Assembly (NCBI GenBank): GCA_035504215.1
Contig: DATJSI010000142.1
Span: forward strand, 1-58,224
Origin: Mycobacteriales bacterium
Lineage (GTDB): Bacteria > Actinomycetota > Actinomycetes > JAFAQI01
Direction: 5' to 3'
Length of the DNA stretch: 58,224 bases
Part shown: in pieces, positions 50,103-56,490 of the stretch
Numbering within the stretch: position 1 is the first letter of the stretch
Layout of the letters: each line of letters begins with the position of its first letter
Notes under the pieces: model-generated
What the model was told of the DNA's origin: nothing
The model's database searches: none
What the model saw: the letters and a program-made list of their open reading frames with translations, nothing else
Made by a program: the position numbers and the translations under genes

Positions 50103-51760
50103 AGCAGCTCGGCGACATCCTGGTCGAGGACGGCCTGGTCACTGAGGACCAGCTCGCCGACGCCTACGACGAGCACCAGCGCGTCGGGCGCGCCCTCGGT
50201 CGCGTCCTGGTCGACCGCGGCGTGCTCACCGAGAGCCAACTGGTCGCAGCGCTCGCCCAGCAGATCGGCATGCGCTTCGTCGACCTCACGGAGTTCCCGA
50301 TCGACGGCTCGGCGCTGTCGACCGTGCCCCCGATCGTCTGCCGCCGCTACAACGCGCTCCCGATCGGGTTCGAGGACGGCAAGCTGCTGGTCGCGATGTC
50401 GGACCCGGCGAACGTCTTCGCGCTCGACGACATCCGCTCGATCACCGGCATCGAGGTCAAGCCGGTCGTCGCGACCAAGTCCGACGTCAGCGCGGCGATC
50501 AACCGCTTCCACCGCGCGGACTCCGACCTCGATGACCTCACGATGGCCCTCGATGAGGAAGAGGACACCGGGCTCGACAACCTCAAAGAGGTCGTCGAGG
50601 ACGCCCCGATCGTCAAGTTCGTCAACCTGCTGATCACGCAGGCGATCAACGACCGGGCCTCGGACATCCACCTCGAGCCGACCGAGCGGGACCTGCGCGT
50701 GCGGTTCCGCATCGACGGCGTGCTGCACGAGATCATGCGCTCGCCTCGCAACATCCAGTCCGGCGTGACCAGCCGCCTGAAGATCATGGCGGACATCAAC
50801 ATCGCCGAGCGCCGGATCCCGCAGGACGGCCGGCTCTCGGTCACCGTGAGCGGGAAGAAGATCGACCTGCGGGTGGCGACGCTTCCCACGGTGTGGGGCG
50901 AAAAGGTCGTCATGCGAGTGCTGGACAACTCGACCGCGATGCTGAACCTGTCCGATCTCGGGTTCAGCGACGGCAACTACGAGCGGTACTCGGTGAGCTT
51001 CCAGAAGCCGTACGGGATGATCCTCGTGACGGGACCGACCGGATCCGGGAAGTCCACGACGCTCTACGCGACGCTGAACATCGTCAGCCGGCCGGAGATC
51101 AACGTGATCACGGTCGAGGACCCCGTTGAGTACCGAATTGCCGGGATCAACCAGGTTCAGACCAACCCGAAGGCGGGCCTGACCTTCGCGACTGCACTCC
51201 GGTCGATCCTGCGTTCCGACCCCGACGTCGTCCTCATTGGTGAGATCCGGGACCACGAGACGGCCCAGATCGCGATCGAGGCCGCCCTCACCGGTCACCT
51301 CGTGCTCACCAGCTTGCACACCAACGACGCGCCTTCGGCGATGACCCGACTGGTCGAGATGGGGATCGAGCCGTTCCTGGTCGGTTCGGCGCTTGACTCC
51401 GTTCTCGCGCAGCGGCTCGCCCGGCGGCTGTGTGAGAAGTGCAAGGAGCCCTACACGCCGGAGCCCTCGGTGCTGCGCTCGGCGCAGTTCCCCTGGGAGG
51501 ACGGCGAGCCGCTGCCGACGCTCTACCGCGCAGTCGGGTGCTCGGCCTGCTCGAAGACCGGCTACCGCGGCCGGCTCGCGCTGCACGAGGTGATGACCGT
51601 GAGCGAGGACATCGAGCGGCTCACGGTGGCACGAGCCTCGGCGATCGAGATCGGCCGTACCGCACGGGAGCAGGGGATGCGACTACTGCGCCTCGACGGG
51701 ATGGACAAGGCCGTGGCCGGCGTCACGTCACTGGAGGAGATTCTCCGCGTCGTGGTCTGA
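50099..51760 (+). CDS. pilB: Type IV pilus assembly ATPase PilB
   Basis: A 553-residue cytoplasmic motor ATPase for pilus extension. Residues 1-150 form an MshEN/T2SSE_N domain with two LG-x-x-L-V-x-x-G repeats (QLGDILVEDGLV, ALGRVLVDRGVL). The catalytic core has DIHLEPTERDLRVRFRIDG, Walker A GPTGSGKSTTLYA (about 312), the Asp box VEDPVEYRI, and Walker B VVLIGEIRDHETA with LTSLHTND. The zinc-binding tetracysteine module (CEKCKEPY, CSACSKTGYRGR) near 445-490 is typical of PilB/GspE and absent in PilT. GTG 50099 overlaps the upstream gene; pilT follows 115 bases on. Confidence 0.95.
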   Translation: MKQLGDILVEDGLVTEDQLADAYDEHQRVGRALGRVLVDRGVLTESQLVAALAQQIGMRFVDLTEFPIDGSALSTVPPIVCRRYNALPIGFEDGKLLVAMSDPANVFALDDIRSITGIEVKPVVATKSDVSAAINRFHRADSDLDDLTMALDEEEDTGLDNLKEVVEDAPIVKFVNLLITQAINDRASDIHLEPTERDLRVRFRIDGVLHEIMRSPRNIQSGVTSRLKIMADINIAERRIPQDGRLSVTVSGKKIDLRVATLPTVWGEKVVMRVLDNSTAMLNLSDLGFSDGNYERYSVSFQKPYGMILVTGPTGSGKSTTLYATLNIVSRPEINVITVEDPVEYRIAGINQVQTNPKAGLTFATALRSILRSDPDVVLIGEIRDHETAQIAIEAALTGHLVLTSLHTNDAPSAMTRLVEMGIEPFLVGSALDSVLAQRLARRLCEKCKEPYTPEPSVLRSAQFPWEDGEPLPTLYRAVGCSACSKTGYRGRLALHEVMTVSEDIERLTVARASAIEIGRTAREQGMRLLRLDGMDKAVAGVTSLEEILRVVV

Positions 51761-51774
51761 GCCATTCGGCCGAT

Positions 51775-51794
51775 CGGGCGAGCGCCCGTTTTCT
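51775..51794 (+). terminator. Weak terminator between pilB and pilT
   Basis: CGGGC-GAGC-GCCCG is followed by TTTTCT, a short intrinsic-terminator form 14 bases after the pilB stop. It could lower pilT relative to pilB. Confidence 0.45.
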
Positions 51795-51875
51795 CAAGAC
51801 CGGGCGGAAGCAGGCCGATGCAGACCTGAGGCGGGAGCGGTCTCGCTGCTCGCGGACGACCTCACACGAGGGGAT

Positions 51876-53339
51876 ATGCAGGTGGAGACTCAGGGCAACG
51901 ACGCTTCGTCCATTCCGCCGATGGTTTCGTCGGAATCGGCTCCGCCGGTCGGCCTAAGCCCGCTCGACCCGGGGTGGTCGCCGGACGGCGGCACGGTGAC
52001 CTCACCGTCCGCGCCGCCCGCCACGCTCCTGCCGTCGGTGGCGCCCGTTGCGCCGTCGGTCGCGCCGGCTGCCCCGGCCCCGGTACCCGCCGCCGCGGCG
52101 CCACTGCCGTCGGTGGCTCCTACGCTGCCGCCGCCGGCTGCGCCAGTGGCGCCTCCGATGGCTCCGCCCATGGCTCCGCCGCCGAACGAGCCTCCGCTCG
52201 GCTCGGTCAACCCCCAGGTCGACCTCGACACCAGCTATGCGCGTGCGGCACTGGAGGAGGACAGCGGCCTGGAGGCCGGCTTGCTCTCCGAGCTGCTGGT
52301 GGAGTGCCAGGACAGCGGTGCGTCCGACCTGCACCTGTCAGCGGGCGCGCGCCCGACGTTGCGCATGAACGGCACGCTGGTCCCGATGGAGGACCGTGCG
52401 ATCCTCACGCCTCCGGTCATCCAGCGGATGATGTACGCGATTCTCACCCAGAAGCAGCGGGAGCGTTTCGAGGAGGAGCTCGAGCTGGACTTCGCGTTCG
52501 CGCTTCCGGGCCGGGCCCGCTTCCGGGTCAACCTCTACCGCCAGCGGGACGCCCTCGGTGCGGCGTTCCGGATCATCCCCTACGAGATCAAGGCGCTCGA
52601 GGACCTCGGCATCCCGCCGAGCGTGGCCAACTTCGCCATGCTGCCGCGCGGGTTCGTCCTGGTCACCGGGCCGACCGGTTCCGGTAAGTCGACGACCCTG
52701 GCCTCTCTGGTCGACCTGGCCAACCGCCAGCGGCACGACCACATCATGACGGTCGAGGACCCGATCGAGTTCCTGCACAGCCACAAGGCCTGCCTGGTCA
52801 ACCAGCGCGAGGTCGGCGAGGACACCTGGTCGTTCCAGAACGCCCTGAAGCACGTTCTGCGCCAGGACCCCGACATCATCCTGGTCGGCGAAATGCGTGA
52901 CCTCGAGACCATCTCGGTGGCACTGACCGCCGCCGAGACCGGCCACCTGGTGTTCGCGACCCTGCACACCCAGGATGCGGCGCAGACCATCGACCGGGTC
53001 ATCGACGTCTTCCCGTCGCACCAGCAGCAGCAGATCCGCGTCCAGCTCGCCGGTGCGATCCAGGGCGTCGTCTGCCAGACGTTGTGCAAGACCTACGACG
53101 GCAAGGCGCGTGCGGTCGCGACCGAGGTCATGGTGGCCACCCCCGCCATCCGCAACCTGATCCGCGAGGGCAAGACCCACCAGATCTACTCCGCACTCCA
53201 GGCCGGGGCGCGGTACGGGATGCACACCCTCGACCAGCACCTGGCCGAGCTGGTGAAGGCGGGCCGGATCACCTACGAGACCGCGCTCGACAAGTGCCAT
53301 CACGTCGAGGACTTCAACCGGCTGACCGGCCGGGCCTGA
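51876..53339 (+). CDS. pilT: Type IV pilus retraction ATPase PilT with Pro/Ala-rich N-terminal extension
   Basis: A 487-residue ATPase. Residues 1-115 are low complexity and rich in Pro, Ala and Ser (several APV, PSVAP and APPM units). The PilT core (about 130-487) follows: ASDLHLSAGARPTLRMNG, Walker A GPTGSGKSTTLASL (about 265), VEDPIEFLH, Walker B IILVGEMRDLETI, and LHTQDAAQTIDRVIDVFP. The C-terminal AIRNLIREGKTHQI with the AIRNLIRE retraction motif marks it as PilT rather than PilB. No tetracysteine. Normal PilT is 340-370 residues, so the extension is lineage specific. Confidence 0.95.
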   Translation: MQVETQGNDASSIPPMVSSESAPPVGLSPLDPGWSPDGGTVTSPSAPPATLLPSVAPVAPSVAPAAPAPVPAAAAPLPSVAPTLPPPAAPVAPPMAPPMAPPPNEPPLGSVNPQVDLDTSYARAALEEDSGLEAGLLSELLVECQDSGASDLHLSAGARPTLRMNGTLVPMEDRAILTPPVIQRMMYAILTQKQRERFEEELELDFAFALPGRARFRVNLYRQRDALGAAFRIIPYEIKALEDLGIPPSVANFAMLPRGFVLVTGPTGSGKSTTLASLVDLANRQRHDHIMTVEDPIEFLHSHKACLVNQREVGEDTWSFQNALKHVLRQDPDIILVGEMRDLETISVALTAAETGHLVFATLHTQDAAQTIDRVIDVFPSHQQQQIRVQLAGAIQGVVCQTLCKTYDGKARAVATEVMVATPAIRNLIREGKTHQIYSALQAGARYGMHTLDQHLAELVKAGRITYETALDKCHHVEDFNRLTGRA

Positions 53340-53350
53340 GAGGACGCACC

Positions 53351-54577
53351 ATGGCAACAGTCACGACGTACAAGTACGCGGTCCGCGACCGATCAGGCAA
53401 GCTGGTCAACGGCGAGCTCGCGGCCGAGACGGAGGCCGCCGTCGTCCAGCGGCTGAAGTCGATGGGCTACGCCCCGGTGTCGGTGACCGAGGCGCACTCG
53501 GGCCTGCAGACCGAGATCAAGATCCCGGGCATGGGTACCAAGGTCAAGCTCAAGGACCTGGCGATCTTCTCGCGGCAGTTCGCCACGATGATCAACTCCG
53601 GCCTGTCACTGATGCGGGCCCTCACCATCCTGGCGGAGCAGACCGAGAACAAGGAGCTCGCGCGGGTTATCGGCGAGGTTCGCAACGAGGTCGAAGCCGG
53701 GTCGGCGCTGTCCCTCGCGATGGGCAAGCACCCCAAGGTCTTCCCACCGCTGATGGTGAACCTCTGCAAGGCCGGCGAGATCGGTGGCTTCCTCGACGCG
53801 GTCCTGCTCCAGATCGCCGAGAACTACGAGGCGGAGGTCAAGCTCCGCTCGAAGATCAAGGCCGCGATGACCTACCCGATCGTGGTCGGCTGCATCGCGA
53901 TCATCGCCTTGATCGTCATGCTGACGTTCGTCGTTCCTTCGTTCGCGAAGATCTTCTCCTCGCTGGGATCGCAGCTTCCCGCCCCGACCCAGATGCTGGT
54001 CGACATCTCGCATGCGATGAAGTTCATCCTGCCGATCATGATCATCGGCGGGATCGCCGGGCTCATGACCTGGAAGCGGATCAAGCACCAGGAGCGCGTC
54101 CGCCGGATCGTCGACCCGTGGAAGCTGCGCCTTCCGGTGTTCGGGATGTTGTTCCAGAAGGTCGCCATCGCGCGGTTCGCCCGCAACCTGGGCACGATGA
54201 TCCACTCAGGCGTCCCGATCCTCCAGGCACTCGAGATCGTTTCGGAGACCACTGGCAACTGGACCATCACCGCGGCCGTGCGCGACGTGCAGGACAGCGT
54301 CCGCAACGGCGAGTCGCTCACCCAGCCGCTGAGCCAGCACGATGTCTTCCCACCGATGGTCGTGCAGATGATGGCGGTCGGCGAGGAGACCGGCGCGCTC
54401 GACACGATGCTGCACAAGATCGCCGAGTTCTACGACCAGGAGGTCGAGGCGACCACTGAGGCACTGACCGCTCTGATCGAGCCGATCATGATCGCCGTGC
54501 TCGGTGGCCTCGTGGGCTCGATGATCGTCTGTCTCTACCTGCCGATCTTCGACGTGTACAACCACGTCGGAAGCTGA
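53351..54577 (+). CDS. pilC: Type IV pilus inner-membrane platform protein PilC
   Basis: A 408-residue membrane protein that couples PilB/PilT to pilin handling. It has two repeated T2SF domains. The first has FSRQFATMINSGLSLMRALTILAEQT and the second FARNLGTMIHSGVPILQALEIV. Helices are AAMTYPIVVGCIAIIALIVM (about 175), a second near 225, and the C-terminal EPIMIAVLGGLVGSMIVCLYLPIFD. It starts 11 bases after the pilT stop with GAGAGGA upstream. A 12-bp stem terminator follows, so pilB-pilT-pilC and the pilin operon are separate transcripts. Confidence 0.96.
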   Translation: MATVTTYKYAVRDRSGKLVNGELAAETEAAVVQRLKSMGYAPVSVTEAHSGLQTEIKIPGMGTKVKLKDLAIFSRQFATMINSGLSLMRALTILAEQTENKELARVIGEVRNEVEAGSALSLAMGKHPKVFPPLMVNLCKAGEIGGFLDAVLLQIAENYEAEVKLRSKIKAAMTYPIVVGCIAIIALIVMLTFVVPSFAKIFSSLGSQLPAPTQMLVDISHAMKFILPIMIIGGIAGLMTWKRIKHQERVRRIVDPWKLRLPVFGMLFQKVAIARFARNLGTMIHSGVPILQALEIVSETTGNWTITAAVRDVQDSVRNGESLTQPLSQHDVFPPMVVQMMAVGEETGALDTMLHKIAEFYDQEVEATTEALTALIEPIMIAVLGGLVGSMIVCLYLPIFDVYNHVGS

Positions 54578-54601
54578 ACCAAGCGGTATCCCTCCCTGCG
54601 T

Positions 54602-54631
54602 ACGCGGCGCCCCGGGCTCGGGGCGCCGCGT
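54602..54631 (+). terminator. Strong hairpin terminator after pilC
   Basis: A 12-bp perfect stem (ACGCGGCGCCCC, 54602-54613, with GGGGCGCCGCGT, 54620-54631) and 6-base loop lies 24 bases after the pilC stop. No T tract is seen, but such stems end transcripts in high-GC bacteria. Confidence 0.75.
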
Positions 54632-54650
54632 CGTGGTCGTGTGGCGGCAG

Positions 54651-54688
54651 TTCGTGCATGCGGCCGAATGGGCTAACAGAATTCGGCC
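54651..54688 (+). promoter_or_regulatory. Candidate pilin promoter with overlapping inverted repeat
   Basis: TTCGTG (54651-54656) and TAACAG (54674-54679) are 17 bases apart. GGCCGAAT (54662-54669) and ATTCGGCC (54681-54688) form an 8-bp inverted repeat that brackets the -10, so a repressor or activator could act here. It would give a leader of about 240 bases carrying the riboswitch. Confidence 0.4.
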
Positions 54689-54762
54689 AAATACAAGGCC
54701 TCCGGCCCTTCAAGTCCGTCGGCGGAAAGCCGATCTATCCCTTGTCATCGAGCCGTAAGGCC

Positions 54763-54843
54763 AGGCAAGGGCACACCCGTCGTGAGGCGGGGTCGCAAAG
54801 CTACGGGACTCACAGCTCCCAACGTGAGTTAGCCGGGCTGCCT
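54763..54843 (+). promoter_or_regulatory. Cyclic-di-GMP-I (GEMM-I) riboswitch
   Basis: The 81-base element has the GEMM-I parts in order. P1 is AGGCA (54763-54767) with TGCCT (54839-54843). The AGGGCA joining strand is at 54768-54773; by alignment with the Vc2 aptamer, 54770 is the ligand-reading G20. P2 (CCCGTC/GGCGGG) is capped by a GNRA tetraloop GTGA (54782-54785). The conserved core GTCGCAAAGC is at 54792-54801. P3 is ACTCAC/GTGAGT (54808-54813, 54824-54829), and TAGCC (54830-54834) supplies the second ligand-pairing base. It lies 84 bases before the first pilin gene. Keeping G20 points to c-di-GMP rather than the cGAMP-selective variant. Confidence 0.88.
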
Positions 54844-54863
54844 CGGCCGGCACCCTTTCGGGG

Positions 54864-54900
54864 GAGCCGCGCAGAGGGGGAGCGCTCACCAGCGCGGCTC
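54864..54900 (+). promoter_or_regulatory. Hairpin between riboswitch and pilin start (likely expression platform)
   Basis: GAGCCGCGC (54864-54872) and GCGCGGCTC (54892-54900) make a perfect 9-bp stem. A smaller alternative hairpin, GGCACCC-TTTC-GGGGGAGCC (54849-54868), shares the GAGCC bases, so the two exclude each other. Such alternatives are expected where a riboswitch chooses between ON and OFF folds. No T tract follows, so translation control or Rho is as likely as intrinsic termination. Confidence 0.55.
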
Positions 54901-54927
54901 ACCGAAAGTACAACGGAAGGATCCGCA

Positions 54928-55368
54928 ATGCTCGCTCGACTCCGCAAGATGCAGGAGGAGAATGAGGGTGGCTTCACTCTCATCGAGCTCCTGGTCGTGA
55001 TCATCATCATCGGCATCCTTGCCGCGATCGCGATCCCGGTCTTCCTCCAGCAGCGCAAGAAGGGCTACGACGCGGCCGTCAAGTCCGACCTCGTCGCCGC
55101 CGCGACTGCTGAGGAGACCTACCTGACCGACTTCAACACCTACACCGACAGCACCAGCAACCTGGCCACCAAGGAGTCCTTCAAGTTCTCCGCCGGTGGC
55201 GACTACAACGGTGGCACTGCGGCTCTGACCATCGTGTCCAACACGAACCAGGGCTACTGCATCACCGGCGTTGCCGCGTCGGGCAACACGTGGTTCTACG
55301 ACAGCAGCGCGGGCGGCGTTCAGCCGGCGGCGTCGTCGTACACCTGTGGGGTCAGCGGCGCCAGCTGA
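54928..55368 (+). CDS. Type IV pilin, probable major pilin
   Basis: A 146-residue prepilin. A 15-residue basic leader ends at GG before F16, and Glu is at mature position 5 (FTLIELLVVIIIIGILAAIA), so prepilin peptidase should cut and methylate it. The N-terminal helix is followed by a short globular domain with a C-terminal Cys pair (GYCITG... and YTCGV) making the D-region loop. The protein ends in VSGAS, with serine last. GGAAGGA lies before the ATG. The riboswitch sits directly upstream and a strong hairpin directly downstream, fitting a highly expressed major subunit. Confidence 0.95.
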   Translation: MLARLRKMQEENEGGFTLIELLVVIIIIGILAAIAIPVFLQQRKKGYDAAVKSDLVAAATAEETYLTDFNTYTDSTSNLATKESFKFSAGGDYNGGTAALTIVSNTNQGYCITGVAASGNTWFYDSSAGGVQPAASSYTCGVSGAS

Positions 55369-55381
55369 TCTGACCGAACGT

Positions 55382-55419
55382 CGTTGGAGGCCCGCGGCAT
55401 CTGCTGCGGGCCTCCAACG
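55382..55419 (+). terminator. Strong hairpin after the first pilin
   Basis: A 14-bp perfect stem (55382-55395 with 55406-55419; core GGAGGCCCGC/GCGGGCCTCC) and 10-base loop, followed by CTTG. It sits 14 bases after the stop and before pilin 2, so it may end most transcripts or stabilise the pilin 1 mRNA. Confidence 0.75.
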
Positions 55420-55483
55420 CTTGCAAGCCGCCGGTACGGCCCGTACCGGGCCCGGAACCCTCAACCGGAATGGAGGCGATCAC

Positions 55484-55930
55484 GTGTTCCGCACCGCCCA
55501 ACAGCGGACCGCCGACGCCACTGACGCCGGCTTCAGCATGATCGAGCTCCTGGTCGTCATCATCATCATCGGCGTCCTGGCCGCGATCGCGATCCCGGTC
55601 TTCCTGAGCCAGCGCGACAAGGGCTACGACGTGGCGGTCAAGTCCGACCTCGTCGCCGCCGCCAACGCCGAAGAGGCCTACAGCACCGACTTCAACACCT
55701 ACACCGACAGCGCCAGCCAGCTGAAATCGGCCGAGGGCTTCAAGTTCTCCCAGGCCGGCGAGTACAGCGGGGGCACGCCGGCGATGACGATCGTCTCTGC
55801 CGGGTCGAAGGGCTACTGCATCACCGCGACGGCCGCGTCCGGAAACACCTGGTTCTACGACAGCAACAACGGGGGACTCCAGCCACTCAGCACCTCTGGC
55901 TACACCTGCTCGGTATCCGGAGCCTCATAG
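55484..55930 (+). CDS. Type IV pilin paralogue 2
   Basis: A 148-residue prepilin. Leader of 16 residues ends in AG before F17, with Glu at mature position 5 (FSMIELLVVIIIIGVLAAIA). From KGYDVAVKSDLVAAANAEE onward it is closely similar to pilin 1, including the D-loop (GYCITATAASGNTWFYDS and YTCSVSGAS). It ends in the same VSGAS. GTG 55484 follows GGAGG at 7 bases. Clearly a tandem duplicate of pilin 1. Confidence 0.94.
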   Translation: MFRTAQQRTADATDAGFSMIELLVVIIIIGVLAAIAIPVFLSQRDKGYDVAVKSDLVAAANAEEAYSTDFNTYTDSASQLKSAEGFKFSQAGEYSGGTPAMTIVSAGSKGYCITATAASGNTWFYDSNNGGLQPLSTSGYTCSVSGAS

Positions 55931-55981
55931 CCGCAGGCTCGGATCGGGCGATCGACGAGGGACGCAAAGGGGAGGGCCTCA

Positions 55982-56431
55982 GTGATCGCAGCGCACCACC
56001 GGCCGCAGACCGACGAGGTCGATGCCGGGTTCACCCTGATTGAGCTGCTTGTCGTGATCATCATCATTGGCATCCTTGCGGCGATTGCCATCCCGGTCTT
56101 CCTGAACCAGCGGCTCAAGGCCTATGACACGGCCTCCAAGGAGGACCTGCGCAACCTCGCCAACTTCGAAGAGATCTACCTCGACGACTTCGCCAGCTAC
56201 GGGACGATCGCCGAGATCCAGGCAAAGGAACCGACGATCAAGCCGAGCGGCGGCGTCACGCTGTCCGTGGTCGACTTCATCGGCAACTACGGATACTGCC
56301 TGTCCGCAAGCCATGCCGGCGACCCCAAGGTCTGGTACTACGACAGCCAGGGCGGCGGGCTGCAGCCCAACGGCGCAACCGGGTGTCCGGTCACCACCGG
56401 CGGCACCCCGGGCGACAGCGTCACAGGTTGA
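55982..56431 (+). CDS. Type IV pilin paralogue 3
   Basis: A 149-residue prepilin with a 16-residue leader ending AG before F17 and Glu at mature position 5. The helix is nearly identical to pilin 1, but the globular part has diverged (YDTASKEDLRNLANFEEIYLDDFASYG) and ends in GTPGDSVTG, not Ser. The Cys pair is kept (GYCLSAS, GCPVTT). GTG 55982 follows GGGGAGGG at 5 bases. Probably a minor subunit. Confidence 0.93.
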   Translation: MIAAHHRPQTDEVDAGFTLIELLVVIIIIGILAAIAIPVFLNQRLKAYDTASKEDLRNLANFEEIYLDDFASYGTIAEIQAKEPTIKPSGGVTLSVVDFIGNYGYCLSASHAGDPKVWYYDSQGGGLQPNGATGCPVTTGGTPGDSVTG

Positions 56432-56490
56432 CCGGGCGATCCACCCAGATGGCTATCAATCATCGCCATGCTCGTGCCGATAGAGCCGAC

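Noticed and set aside
54658-54927. 90-codon in-frame N-terminal extension of pilin 1
   Set aside because: It runs through the riboswitch and its hairpins. A normal 15-residue prepilin leader starts at 54928 with a ribosome-binding site.
55959-55970. GGGACGCAAAGG upstream of pilin 3 as a second c-di-GMP riboswitch
   Set aside because: It resembles the GEMM core, but there is no AGGGCA strand, no P1/P2/P3 helices and only about 50 bases of space. The GGGGAGGG is better read as the ribosome-binding site.
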